Assembly (NCBI RefSeq): GCF_014898815.1 | Contig: NW_026515436.1 | Location: 1 to 64,000 of the forward strand | Source of the DNA: Panonychus citri | Taxonomy: Eukaryota; Arthropoda; Arachnida; Trombidiformes; Tetranychidae | Reading direction: 5' to 3' | Length of the DNA: 64,000 nucleotides | In this document: one piece after another, positions 13,782 through 26,042 of the stretch | Position numbering within the stretch: position 1 is the stretch's first letter | Layout of the letters: each line of letters starts with the position of its first letter | Notes under the pieces: model-generated | Told to the model about the DNA's origin: nothing | The model's database searches: none | What the model saw: only the letters and a program-made list of their open reading frames with translations | Program-made: the position numbers and the translations under genes

Positions 13782-16772
13782 TCAACATTTTCTCCATTCG
13801 TTTCTCACATTTCGAAGATCATCGTTGAAAACACTTCCTCTTGTGGTGTGGATGAGTGAATGAGTATGTGCAAGTGGATTAAGATGTTTGTGTATTGTTT
13901 CAGGACTTGCATGATGAGCCCTAGAGCTTTCACCCTTGAAGAAGAAGTTAATTATGAGAATCACAATGAAAATGACAACAATTATAACCAAAAGTGCTCC
14001 ACTGATAACAAATATCGGGACAAAGTTTTCAACTTGGAACCTTTGAGCTAACATCTTACGTGCTGAAAGATTGGTGCACGATGAGATGTTAAATTTGGGC
14101 AGTAATGGAATACCTGAAGTTTCATTATAATAACATTCCATGTACCTGGCATCGGAAATAAGATGAACCTTTGAATGAACCCAATCAAGAGCGGGCTCAA
14201 TATAGTGACACTCACATGACCATGGATTTGCGGCCATTTTAATGGTCATCAGGTGTGAATTAAGATTGAAATTCCAGATTTCAAAATCAACGATGTAATT
14301 GTGATCAATGTGGAGAATTTGTAATAAAGTCAAGGCAGCAAAGGTATTGTTGGCAATAGTTGAGATTCGATTATGATCAAGGTATAATTCTGTTAAATTA
14401 ACAAGGCGTTCAAATTCATATCCATGGAGGGTAATTAGCCGATTGTGAGATAAGTTCAAAACCTCAAGGGCTATGAGGCCATTGAAGGTGCGGTTGTTGA
14501 TGGTGTAGATGTTACTATTGTTTAGGTGGAGGATTTTCATATATTTACGGCCAATAAAGGTGTGGCTAGAGAGAGATGGAATGTCATTACCGTCTAGGTG
14601 AAGCTCAGTTGCATCCATTGGTATCCTTGGTGGTACCACTGTATGACCATTGGCACTACAATCAACACTATTGGTATTCCAAGCTTGATCGTAGTAACAA
14701 ACACAATTTTCTGGACACATCATTTCACAGTCACAAGCATCAAAATCACAACAATGGCATAAAGCAAAACAATGGCTCTTATAAGTACACAAGAAATTTG
14801 ATGAATCAGCTTGAACTAATGGCATGGGAGATACTTTCTTCTTGAAAGCAAAGTCACACATTATATGATTAACATCAACAATTTTAGGATATTGTCGAGA
14901 TTCATCTGTGGTGATCATCTTTTGTAACCATTCAATGTTACAATCACACCTGAATGGATTTTTCGATATATTAAATTCAGGTAATGGTCGACGTAAAGCG
15001 ACTTTACTTAAACGTAGAGCATTTTGATGTAAAGTGTTAAGTCGATTACTGGTTAGATCAACTCGAGTTAAATTTTGTTTACCCAAAAAGGTTGATGGGT
15101 CGATACGGTTGATTAAATTATTATTAAGTAAGATCACTTCAATACCATTGGGTAAAGATGCTTTGGAAAGGTGAGTTATCTTATTAAAAGATGCATCAAG
15201 AGTTTTTAAACGAAGTGACGATTGAAGTTCATAGAGATTTTCTAAACTGTCAATTAGATTATCGTGTATATCTAACCACTGTAAACCATAAGGAACGTGA
15301 GCATAATCAAACCAGGCAATCTTGTTTGCTGATATGTTGAGCATCAGTAAATCTCTTAAACCATTGAAAAGTTCATTTATATTGGATAAACTATTTGAAT
15401 CAAGACGAAGTACATGAAGATCTGGAACATCGATGAATGTAGACTCTTCTATCGCTTCAATTCGATTAGCGGCCAAATTGATGATCCGTAGAAAAGGTAG
15501 ATCGGCAAAAACACCACGTGAAAGGTTACCAATTTGATTACCTTCCAAATCAAGACTGTACAGTTGAGCATTACCTTGATATGATGCGTTACCAATTTCA
15601 CTTATTGAATTATAAGATAAATCTAAATTTCGTAATGAGTGTGTCCATAACATGGCTCCTGGAACAGTTTTCTTTAACCAATTGTGAGATAAATTAAGAT
15701 CCATTAAGCTTGTTAGATTACGAAATATTTCATTATGAATTTGTTCAATTCGATTATGGTCAAGATGTAAACTTGGTAGCTTTTTGAGACCAGTAAAACA
15801 TTCTGCTGAGTCCAATTTGTTTAGATGATTATAACTAAGGACTAGTTGTTGAAGATTATTTAAAGATGAGAATGCATTATCAGCAATACTTTCAATCTTA
15901 TTGTGATGGAGATATAAAGCTTCAAGGCGGGTTTGAGCTCTAAAGGTTGTTGAATCAATCTTATTTAATTGATTGTAACTTAAATCAAGAGTCACTAAAG
16001 AGGTAAGATCAGCAAAAGTGTCAACATTAATCCAATTGTTGGCTATCTCATTGTGGCTCATATTAAGTATATGAATCCATTGGAGTCCATTGAATTGAAG
16101 TGGTGGTAATACAGAAATACTGTTATTTTGAAGGTATAATTCACGAAGTGAACTTTTAATTGGGGTAAAAAATCCTGGTGGAAGGGCAACAAGCTCGTTA
16201 TTGGACAGATCAAGTAAGGCTAATTCACTGAGTCCATTAAGAGAAGATTCTTCTGCTCGTGAGATACGATTATTATTAAGCCGAAGAACCTTAAGATGTG
16301 TCAAGGTAGAAAAGCCTCGATCAGTTAAAACTTTGAGACGATTGTAAGATAAATCCAATTGGCTTGTAGAATTAACTGAACAATGGGACCAACTAGAGTT
16401 TTGACCACTACCATTATTATTATTATTATTGTTATTGTTTTTAGATGAAGATGAAGATGAACGTTTAACAGAAGATGAAAATCCAATGGATACTACATCG
16501 GTGAACAAATTATTGGAAAGATTGATGACAGCTAAGTTGGAAAGTTGGCAGAAAAGCTCATCAGGAACAGAAGACATCCCATTGAAAGAAAGATCAATAC
16601 TTTCCAATGGTCGATTACCATCTTGAATCAGCTCGGAAGATGGAGATAAAGATGATGGTAAAATAGATGATGAAGATGATGAATAACAATCAACAACTTT
16701 AACAACAATTAATCCAAGATTGTTGGTCCAAAAGAGTAATAACAACAATAGTAAATAGTTAATGGATTGCAT
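13782..16772 (-). CDS. Long-Toll-type LRR receptor without a TIR domain
   Basis: Single-exon 996-aa type I membrane protein. It starts with a hydrophobic signal peptide (residues about 1-28), then about 21 leucine-rich repeats, a first LRR-CT cysteine cap (PFRCDCNIEWLQKM), a cysteine-rich LRR-NT (CPENCVCYYDQAWNTN, followed by PRIPMDATELHLDGN), about five more repeats and a second LRR-CT (PWSCECHYIEPALDWV). A transmembrane helix lies at about 917-945, with a tail of only about 51 residues ending NEWRKC. The LRR/CT/NT/LRR/CT order and the IPMDATELHLDGN signature are those of the Toll-6/7/8 (long Toll) group of arthropods, which act in cell-surface recognition and tissue polarity and normally end in a ~140-aa TIR signalling domain. 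That domain is absent, and no TIR-like frame is visible downstream. A Ser/Asn-rich insertion separates repeats 2 and 3. It could act as an adhesion or decoy receptor (inference). Confidence 0.85.
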   Translation of the reverse strand: MQSINYLLLLLLLFWTNNLGLIVVKVVDCYSSSSSSILPSSLSPSSELIQDGNRPLESIDLSFNGMSSVPDELFCQLSNLAVINLSNNLFTDVVSIGFSSSVKRSSSSSSKNNNNNNNNNGSGQNSSWSHCSVNSTSQLDLSYNRLKVLTDRGFSTLTHLKVLRLNNNRISRAEESSLNGLSELALLDLSNNELVALPPGFFTPIKSSLRELYLQNNSISVLPPLQFNGLQWIHILNMSHNEIANNWINVDTFADLTSLVTLDLSYNQLNKIDSTTFRAQTRLEALYLHHNKIESIADNAFSSLNNLQQLVLSYNHLNKLDSAECFTGLKKLPSLHLDHNRIEQIHNEIFRNLTSLMDLNLSHNWLKKTVPGAMLWTHSLRNLDLSYNSISEIGNASYQGNAQLYSLDLEGNQIGNLSRGVFADLPFLRIINLAANRIEAIEESTFIDVPDLHVLRLDSNSLSNINELFNGLRDLLMLNISANKIAWFDYAHVPYGLQWLDIHDNLIDSLENLYELQSSLRLKTLDASFNKITHLSKASLPNGIEVILLNNNLINRIDPSTFLGKQNLTRVDLTSNRLNTLHQNALRLSKVALRRPLPEFNISKNPFRCDCNIEWLQKMITTDESRQYPKIVDVNHIMCDFAFKKKVSPMPLVQADSSNFLCTYKSHCFALCHCCDFDACDCEMMCPENCVCYYDQAWNTNSVDCSANGHTVVPPRIPMDATELHLDGNDIPSLSSHTFIGRKYMKILHLNNSNIYTINNRTFNGLIALEVLNLSHNRLITLHGYEFERLVNLTELYLDHNRISTIANNTFAALTLLQILHIDHNYIVDFEIWNFNLNSHLMTIKMAANPWSCECHYIEPALDWVHSKVHLISDARYMECYYNETSGIPLLPKFNISSCTNLSARKMLAQRFQVENFVPIFVISGALLVIIVVIFIVILIINFFFKGESSRAHHASPETIHKHLNPLAHTHSLIHTTRGSVFNDDLRNVRNEWRKC

Positions 16773-17898
16773 GGTACATAATATTATAAAAATCTATTCA
16801 CTCTCTTCTAGTTTCAAGTTAGTTATTATCATGGTGTCCATTTGAAAACAAAAAGAAAAGAAAACACAAAAATTTAGATCACCGAAAAGAGAAAATCACC
16901 AAATGGATACAATGGACACTTTTAACATCACATCACCTTTTAGTTAAAAAGTCTAAACACTGTGTATATTTTCATTTTCAACTACACTGAGAGAGAGAGA
17001 GAATGGAACACAAAAAATGACGCAAAGTATAAAGAGTCAAGACCAAAACTAAACTTGAAAAACGAGAAACTGAAAGATAATAAAGGAAAAGAGAATAGAA
17101 GAAAAATGTTCTCTTCTCTCTTGCGCAAGTGCAGTTCGCTAATATTTTTTTCTTTCCAACAGGTTATCACTTCCATCTATTGAAGAAAAGATCTACTATT
17201 TGTTTTTTTTTTTTTGTTTTCAACAATTTCATTTGTCTTGCTTTCGATAGCATTTACTCAGTATAGAACTTTTTTCTCCAACAACTTTAACCATCGATTT
17301 GGTTGGAAAAGAAAATTTCATATATCAATTATTTCTTTTCTTTTCTCTGATTTTGGAGAAAAAAGTTTCTATTGGTTATCGATCTCTGAATTTTTTTTTT
17401 CGAATTCATTATTAGAACTTTTTTACTTTTACCTTCTCTTTACTTCAGTTAATTATATCAAGTTGAAGTAATTTACTGATCAAATAAAGAGAAAGAGAGA
17501 GAAAGGGAGAGATTGGACAAAGAAAACTTAAATTCAATCAACAACAAACAAACAATCAACTGCAAAAGGAAACAATTAAATTAAACTGACCCGAACTGAC
17601 CATCATCAAAATAATTGAGAAGGAAAAAAATGTTCAAGATAAATAATCAACAATCTTGATCATCCTTCTCATCCTCCTCCTCCATCAACACAATACAATT
17701 AAAGTATGACCAAAATAAACATTATTACCTTTCACCAGGTAGCCTTGTGTGTCCACTTGCTTGACCAGCGGCAAGAAGCAAGCAAAACTAATATATATAT
17801 ATTTTAATAGTCCATCTACTACAATCCCTATCAATTGATAATATTTTTCCCACTCTAAGTTCACTCTAATTGTTATTAAATTACCAGGTAGACCAAAG

Positions 17899-17938
<40 letters not shown>

Positions 17939-20526
17939 AAACCTTTTCCTCTCAATGGACCGACCACTTCCCACCTCCACCCTCGAACACTGTCCAACTC
18001 TAATTCTCTTACCTGATATACTATTATTATCATTTGTAAAGAGAGATAAAGTTATTACCTTTTCTAAATTAGAGCCTCACACATCGATGCTGAAAAAGAA
18101 TAGAAAACGACCAAAAAAGAAGAAGAGAAAAAAAAAGTTTTCTATTCTAAAATATATCAACAGGTAAAAATTGAATTTCCAACAGATGAAGTTGTCAATG
18201 TAACTTAGAATTAAAGTTACTCCAACCATCCAATTGAAAATTCAATTTACCTTGATTAAGAACTAGAACTTTTTTATTATTGTTATCATCTTCATCTTCA
18301 TCTTCATCTTCACAGGTATACAGTCTGTGTCTCTTTAATTACTGTCGTTGTAAACTTTTTCATCGACTGTAAAACTTTTGATTAACTTATATATTGTTAC
18401 CTTGTCATTAGACAACAGGTAGACTTTTTTATGTTACAACTCAATGTTTATTTATCTAATTGTTACAATTAATAAAATAGGTAACAATTGATGTATGGAA
18501 AAAAAAATTTATTTGATTAAGATGTTATTTCAATTGTAGGGATAATAATATGTATCAACACCTAAGACTGATAATCTGTCAACCATTTAATTTGACAATT
18601 TGATTAAAACGATCATTGGCTTACAATTTAATAGGAAAATTCAATTAAACAATTAAATTTGATTCAGTTTGTTGCTTCAAGGATTTAATTCAATTCTGTT
18701 TACCATTATCATAATACTTGTTGTTGACTCTATTAGTTAATTTAGTTTACTTGTTGTTTAATTGTTGATGTTGTATTTGAAGATGATTATTATTATATTT
18801 AAACCATTAAGTATCAATAATAATAGTTATTTTAATTGTTGGTTTAATTTTCAATGATACAAACATGATTAAACAAAATTTCTTAATCATTCTGGTTGAT
18901 TAATCAGTCATGATTTTGATGAACAATTAAGAAATCGTAATGATATTTACTTTACTTTTCCTTGCTGGACAATTTAAGATTTCAAGTTAATTGTTGATAC
19001 ATTTTAATGATCAAAGTTAATGATCAACTCAACTGTCAGTTACTATTAATATGACAATATTTCATTAGGATCAAGTAAATTGTTTCATCATGACAATCAA
19101 CCGGACAATCAACTAAACTATCAAAAATGAGAAATGATTAAATTGGTTAACCAATTATCAAAATAATGAAAAAGGATTTGAACTAAATTTTTGTTTAATT
19201 GTTTTATTTAATCAATTGTATGTTCACTTTCACTTGTCAATTGATTTAATTGCTTGAAATTTAATCATATTCAACCTGTAACAATTTAGATCATCGTATT
19301 GGTTATAATATCAATACTAATCAATAAGAAAAGTTAATCAGGTCAAATATTATTAATGAAAGAATCAAATTAATATTGATAATTTGATCATAAAGATTCA
19401 ATTACGTTCCTGATTTCAAAGGTGTGGCTCCAGGTATTGTATTAAATTGTTTGAATTTGGTGTTAACCAGTAATTGAAATTTTACAATCAACTTAATCAT
19501 CATCATGATTATCACCCAGAATTGTAATTGAATGACTGATCCATTCAATGGTAACAATCATCATCACCAAATAAACAGAAAACTTTTTTGATTTTTTCCA
19601 ATCGATTCGTTGATTGTTTCAATCAAATCTTACCGAATGACAATCATCCCTATTGTTTAACACTTAAATCATTACAATTAGAGTTAAATTGTTGGTGTTG
19701 TTCAGTTTGTTGATTGTTATAATCGTAAGGTGATAAACCTCAAAGTCTTAACCAAGGGAGAACCAGAAATTTTCATCTTGTTCAACCGGAATCATGGGTT
19801 GATTATTTTGTAATCATTTCCATTATTATATAATCATTTGAAGCGATGAAATTGTTAATCCAATAAAATGATTTCTATCAAAAACTTGCAAAGATACACA
19901 ACAATCAACATCATTATCATCATCTCATGTTGATCATCAACAACCAATTTGATTCAAGTAAAAAAAACCATCAAACTGACAAAATTGATTCACTTGACTC
20001 TCTCATCATCATCTACATCAATTATATCAACATCATCCTAACAATTTGTAGCTCAATCATGTTGTTGTTTTTTCACTCAACCAGAGCAACATGATGATAG
20101 AGAGTGAGAGAGATGAAAAAACCATAATCATCCGATGAACTATCTCCTTGAACCTCAGCAATTGTTTCCACTCTCACTTAGTTCATCTCCATCCTCATCT
20201 TCAATTATCTCTCTCTCTCTCTGTGCTTCTGTACCAATATCAACAATGGAATCCGGTCAATCTGGTTTATCCCTATGGCCATTTACCTCCTCATCACCTT
20301 TATCATCATCTCCTCCTCCACCTTCACCTCCTCCCCATCTTCATTATTCACCTTATCATTATCTTCATCTTCCTCCGCACCTTCATCATAAACCACCTTC
20401 AATGACTTTACCTTGACTTTCATCTTGTCTGACATACTTAAAACTTGATCATCTCCTTAATCATCAGAACCTAATCACTGTCTAATCATAATTACATTTT
20501 TTTTTGTTTCTCTTGTTACTCAGATT
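16773..20526. other. Non-coding stretch upstream of the LRR receptor
   Basis: No supported gene. It would include the promoter and 5' UTR of the receptor transcribed leftwards from 16772. A (GA)n tract lies at about 17905-17936. A short Pro/Ser-rich frame at 20246-20416 is discussed among the rejected items. Confidence 0.5.
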
Positions 20527-20855
20527 AACCTATTGCATTTATCAACAATTTACAAATTACAACAATCAACATGGTAAGAGTAAGAAAAATACAATGTAGG
20601 AGTTTATTTGTTAACCCAACAATCAACTGATTACATAAAGATTGATCATTTTTCATTGTCTCATTGTTGTTACCTGTTTTTTTCTGATAATTAACTACAA
20701 TTTAAACTTTTTCTTGTTTTTCCTTAAACAATCAAACTGTTTTATTTGATTAACAACCTTAATCAAATATCAATTTGGTTAAAAACTACAATTACAATTG
20801 AAAACAATTTACATTTCAAATCAATTATCTTAATCATCATTCATAACATTCATTG
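20527..20855. repeat. Dispersed repeat R1, copy 1
   Basis: The part from about 20619 to 20855 is almost identical to 48268-48505, and the whole copy resembles 26675-26900 with more divergence. It has no coding potential and no obvious terminal repeats. Each copy lies at the border of an acyltransferase-bearing block, so it probably travelled with segmental duplication. Confidence 0.75.
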
Positions 20856-21530
20856 TTTATTAATAAATTTTATATTTACAACAATTTACTGATGATTATC
20901 ACTTACCTTTTAATTGTTAAGAATAAACTAATTCATTAGATTAATTTTAATGATAACAATCAACTTAACATATTATTCAAATTAATAGCAATTAATTGTC
21001 AACTTAAGTGTTGGAACCATTGATTAAATAACGATAATAATTAGTTGATTGTTGTACAAATTTATTCATTAAATTGACCAACAACTTGACCTTAACTGTA
21101 TCATTATTTTAGCCAAAATTTGTGAACAATTAACGGTAACAATTAAAAGTGAAATTTTATCCTCCGTTGATTGTGATGATAAATCTTACTATAAAAAAGT
21201 ATCACAATTGACCAGCGGTCAACTGATTACAAGTTTAGTTTAAACATTTGGAAATAAATTGTGCTCATCAAATCGCATAAATAATAAGACAACAATTAAC
21301 TAATCGTGTCACAAATAAATCAGACTAATATTATGATCAAATTAATTGTTGACTTGTTTTCTTTAATCATAATCAACTTGTCAACTTCAATGAAAAACAA
21401 TTGAACTTACAATTTGAAAGTTATAGTAAAAAAATATTATTATTATGTTGTCACAATTAATAAATTGTCAACATTAACCAAACTTTTGCTTGGTTAATCA
21501 TGTTGACAATTTAGTTTTGTTTTTAACTAA

Positions 21531-23740
21531 TTAACTATACATGCTTGTCAAACAAGAGGTATCATTTACCGTTAATTAAAAGTGTCATTATTATGATTAG
21601 TTGATTAAAGTAAAACCAAATGAAAGTACAAAAATTGTTGATCACAATTAACTATTATTTTTAATACGTGTAACAATTTATAGGTTGATGATTAATGAAT
21701 ACAATTTATTAATTGTTCAAATACTAAAGCTTAATATCAAGTTACAAGTCGATTAATCAATAAGCTCAAATGTAACAATGTTTATTAATATGGAAAAAGA
21801 TCAATTTGTTTGATAGAATGAATATGATTGAAACAATTAACAGATTCGATCAACAATTTATCAAACTAATTCGTAGCCACAAAAAACCGTACATTTAATC
21901 AATTAAACTCTAATGATCGCAGTCAACAATTAAATATTTCATAATTTCTCTTGATTGGTGATTTTGATGAATTCGTCAAATTAAAATCTTGAAAATCGTA
22001 GCGATTGATAAATAAACGAGGTAGATTATTGTTGATCCCATTGGGATGTAAACTGAATTGGCAAGTAAATAATTCATGATATGAAATAAATTGATTTGGT
22101 TGTAACAATTAGGCTTGAATTTGCCAACGAAATTGTCCTTGTCTTGGTAAAATGAATTCATCATCGAGTCTTTACTTAACCATAATTGTTGTAACCACGA
22201 TTCGTTTAATTTACTTCTTGGTACTCTGTAAACACAATCTGATTGTTCAACTGTTTCTAATGATTGTATTTTATTAAAATCGTTGACTATTTGGTCATAA
22301 TCGTTGATTGTCTCGCTTTTATCGTCATCAATGATCTCGAATACTCTGATCACAGAATAGAAAGAACTGCCCATTAACTGCTCTGTATGAAGAAATAAAT
22401 TTCTGGTAAGTTTATCGATATTATCATATATTATAGTAGCATCAATAATATGAGTGAAACCATTTCTTTTATCAACAATATCGAGAAAAGCACGCGTTCG
22501 AGGCCAAACAGTTCTGGTCAATTGGGGTAAACCATTTTTCTCAGCATATCTGAAACTCGATTTCAATTCATCACTTCGAAATCCACCTTAAAACAAATTT
22601 GAATCAAATAAACCATTTAAATAGGAATCAATGAACAATTAGTAATAAATACCTTCCGGGCAAAGAACAACAGTATTGTAATTTCTCGAGTTCAGCGCCC
22701 AGTATTCAACGAAATCACCTTTCTTGAAACTCGAATCAACGCCGAAATCATTTCGTATTTTATAAATTAGTCCATTAGGTCTAAATTGATGCTCTTTACT
22801 CCAAACAATGACAAATTTTACAAACTTATTATCGAGAAATATTGAATGCAAAATAAGAGAATCCATGATTGTTTGATGGTTAGAAATAAACAATACTTTT
22901 ATGGATGATAAATCAATTATTTCATTTGGATCAGGACCCAACCGATAACCTAATAACCAAATGAAAATTAATTTATTATAAAAATCAAAAAAGTTACTTA
23001 CCTTTATAGCATAACGTCAACCAAACACTGATAATTTTGACAAGCGAAGCTAAGAAAATTTTGTCCAATTTAGTAAAACATGAATATGAAACTAATTTTA
23101 ATGGTGAAATCAGACAATACAATACAATTAGCGAAATCGCAGTTAGAGTTAAATTGATTAAACAGAAAAAGTGTAAAACTCTCCTTTGTCTAGTTGAAAG
23201 ATTCATTGTTGATCATTTACTGTTACCTGTAGCTATTTTAAGTTGAATTAATGCAAAATCAACCAACGTCTACAATTTATATGAAAAAAAATTCAATTGA
23301 ATTGAACCTAATTGCAGCTGAATTGCTTTGAAAGGGCACAATTAACATGAAGACTCAAATACTGAACCAGAAAGCCTTCTGTTTACTATTGCGTCGTTTT
23401 AATTTGGTAAATTAATTGAATCATAGATATTGATAAATAAACAAGAATTAGTTATGATTTCTGCGTAAGCAATTAACAGTTACATTTTCAATTGTCTATT
23501 GTTGCTAATAACTTTGTAAAGGTAAATAATAGCAATTTAAAAAAGTAAATCATATCCAAGAAAAACAACTCATTACTCTTTATCATATCTGATATGTAAA
23601 TTAGCAGCTGAGTTGATTGCAAACTCTTCAATTGATCGTGAAGTTTTAAATTAGATTCAAACTAGAAAAAGATCCAATTGATTAGATAGCAATTTAAAGA
23701 GCTTTTCCATTCATCTATTTTTTAAAATACTATTAATTAA
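21531..23740. repeat. Tandem duplication unit 1 (acyltransferase copy A)
   Basis: The word TTAACTATACATGCTTGTCA starts at 21531 and again at 23741, an offset of 2210 bases. From there both units run parallel through 3' flank, the three exons, introns and 5' flank, with small indels. This is direct evidence of tandem duplication. Confidence 0.9.
21976..23206 (-). CDS. PlsC-family lysophospholipid acyltransferase, copy A (AGPAT5/LCLAT1-like)
   Basis: Intact three-exon gene coding 370 aa: 23002-23206, 22653-22949 and 21976-22586 (minus strand), with GT-AG introns and matching phase-1 junctions (GTAAGT and GTATTT donors). An N-terminal hydrophobic region (residues about 11-38) is followed by the acyltransferase motif I NHQTIMD (His93, Asp98), the motif III core CPEG (165-168) and a motif IV-like TVWPRTRAF. 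The stretch SFRYAEKNGLP matches the AFAEKNGL region of lysocardiolipin/AGPAT5 acyltransferases. A C-terminal hydrophobic helix precedes the stop. Length fits the family (about 360-410 aa). The enzyme is expected to acylate a lysophospholipid at a membrane. The usual motif II Arg (FxxR) is not evident; the site reads FGVDSSFKKGD. Copies B-E share this. Substrate not determinable. Confidence 0.82.
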
Positions 23741-24159
23741 TTAACTATACATGCTTGTCAAACAAGAGGTATCATTTTACCGTTAATTAAAAGTGTCATT
23801 ATTATGATTAGTTGATTAAAGTGAAACCAAATGAAAGTACAAAAATTGTTGATCACAATTAATTATTATTTTTAATACGTGTAACAATTTATAGGTTGAT
23901 GATTAATACTAAAGCTTAATATCAAGTTACAAGTTGATTAATCAATAAGCTCAAATGTAACAATGTTGATTAATATGGAAAAAGATCAATTTGTTTGATA
24001 TAATGAATATGATTGAAACAATTAACAGATTCGATCAACAATTTATCAAACTAATTCGTAGCCACAAAAACCATACATTTATTCAATTAAACTCTCAGGA
24101 TCGCAGTCAACAATTAACTATTTCATAATCTCTCTTGATTGGTAAGTTTGATGGATTCA

Positions 24160-25513
24160 TCAAATAAAAAGCTTGAAAATCGCAGCGATTGATAAATAAA
24201 CGAGGTAGATTATTGTTGATCCCATTGGGATGTAAACTGAATTGGCAAGTAAGAAATCCATGATATGAAATAAATTGATTTGGTTGTAACAATTAGGCTT
24301 GAATTTGCCAACGAAATTGTCCTTGTCTTGGTAAAATGAATTCATCATCGAGTCTTTACTTAACCATAATTGTTGTAACCACGATTCGTTTAATTTACTT
24401 CTTGGTACTCTGTAAACACAATCTGATTGTTCAACTGTTTCTAATGATTGTATTTTATTAAAATCGTTGACTATTTGGTCATAATCGTTGATTGTCTCAC
24501 TTTTATCGTCATCAATGATCTCGAATACTCTGATCACAGAATAGAAAGAACTGCCCATTAACTGCTCTGTATGAAGAAACAAATTTCTGGTAAGTTTATC
24601 GATATTATCATATATTATAGTAGTATCAATAATATAAGTGAAACCATTTCTTTTATCAACAATATCGAGAAAAGCACGCGTTCGAGGCCAAACAGTTCTG
24701 GTCAATTGGGGTAAACCATTTTTCTCAGCATATCTGAAACTTGATTCCAAGTAAACATTTCGAAATGCACCTTGAAAAATGGTCAAACGAATCAAATTAG
24801 CCGTTTAAATCGAATTAAATTAGTCATTATCATTTATAAATACCTTCCGGGCAAAGAAGAACAGTATTGTAATTTCTCGAGGTCAACTCCCAGTATTCAA
24901 CGAAATCGCCTTTCTTGAAACTCGAATCAATGCCGAAATCATTTCGTATTTTATGAATTAGTCCATTTATCCTAAATCGATAATATTTACTCCAAACAAG
25001 GACGAATTTTACAAACTTATTATCGAGGCATCCAAAGTACATTATAACAGCATCCATGACCGTTTGATGGTTACAGACAATTAGTATCTTGACTGATGGA
25101 GATGCTAAATCAATTATTTCATTTGGATCAGGACCCAACCGATAATCTAAGAAACAATTGGTAATAATTATATTATTGAATCAAAAAAGTTATCACTTAC
25201 TTTTCGGGTCAACTAATGATAGCCAAGTAGTGACAATTTTGAAAACGAAGCTGCAAATTTTATCAAATTTACTAAAAAACCAAAAAAGTTATCACTCACC
25301 TTTCACTTTGTATACCAGTAAAGTCAACCAAGGACCGATGATTCTGGCAAACAAACCAATAAAAATTTTGTCCAATTTAATAAAACATGAATATGAAACT
25401 AATTTCAATGGTGAAATCAGACAATACAATACAATTTGCGAAATCGCAATTAGAGTAAAATTGATTAAAAAGAAAAAGTTTAAAACTCTCCTTTGTCTAG
25501 TTGAAAGATTCAT
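24160..25513 (-). CDS. PlsC-family lysophospholipid acyltransferase, copy B
   Basis: Intact paralogue of copy A, 375 aa, exons 25300-25513, 24844-25146 and 24160-24770 (minus strand), all junctions phase 1. Motif I is NHQTVMD, motif III CPEG, motif IV region WPRTRAF. Exon 2 has diverged from copy A (VCNHQTVMDAVIMYFGCLDN) and begins DYRLGPDPNE instead of GYRLGPDPNE, whereas exon 3 is nearly the same as in A apart from its first residues (GAFRNVYLESSF against GGFRSDELKSSF). This points to separate histories of the exons. Intron 1 is longer because it contains a decayed duplicate of the end of exon 1. Confidence 0.82.
25195..25290 (-). pseudogene. Decayed duplicate of acyltransferase exon 1 end, inside intron 1 of copy B
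   Basis: On the minus strand this reads SKFDKICSFVFKIVTTWLSL before a GTAAGT donor, a diverged echo of the exon 1 end (IKLDKIFIGLFARIIGPWLT). A TTTTAG acceptor precedes it, but joining it to exon 1 would give a stop, so it is probably non-functional. The same piece sits in copy D at about 51441-51535. Confidence 0.45.
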
Positions 25514-26042
25514 TGTTGATCATTTACTGTTACCTGTAACTATTTTAAGTTGAATTAATGCAAAATCAACCAACGTCTACAATTTATATGAAAAAAAAAT
25601 TCAATTGAATTGAACCTAATTGCAGCTGAATTGCTTTGAAAGGGCACAATTAACATGAAGACTCAAATATTGAACCAGAAAGCCTTCTGTTTACTATTGC
25701 GTCGTTTTAATTTGGTAAATTAATTGAATCATAGATATTGATAAATAAACAAGATTTAGTTATGATTTCTACGTAAACAATTAACAGTTACATTTTATAT
25801 TGTTGCTAATAACTTTGTAAAGTAATAATAGTAGAAATAATAGTAATTTAAAAAAGTAAATCATATCCAAGAAAAAAAACTTATTACTCTTTATCATATC
25901 TGATATGTAAATTAGCAGCTGAGTTGATTGTAAACTCTTCAATTGATCGTGAAGTTTTAAATTAGATTCAAACTAGAAAAAGATCCAATTGATTAGATAG
26001 CAATCTAAAGGGCTTTTCCATTCATCTATTTTTCCATCAATA

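Larger units (their letters stand above)
23741..26040. repeat. Tandem duplication unit 2 (acyltransferase copy B)
   Basis: Second unit of the tandem pair, parallel to 21531-23740. Its 5'-flank part (25590-26040) recurs again beside copy D at 51838-52285, showing that the unit spread beyond the tandem array. Confidence 0.85.

Noticed and set aside
13860..16626. Plus-strand frames within the LRR gene
   Set aside because: Antisense shadows of the long minus-strand receptor exon.
20246..20416. Pro/Ser/His-rich 56-codon frame starting MESGQSGLSLWPFTSSS
   Set aside because: Low-complexity frame created by CCT/CAT/TCA repeats; no splice donor, domain or neighbouring exon supports it.
25158..25553. 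Plus-strand 131-codon frame over acyltransferase B exon 1
   Set aside because: Antisense of exon 1 and its duplicate; the same happens at 51422-51853 over copy D.
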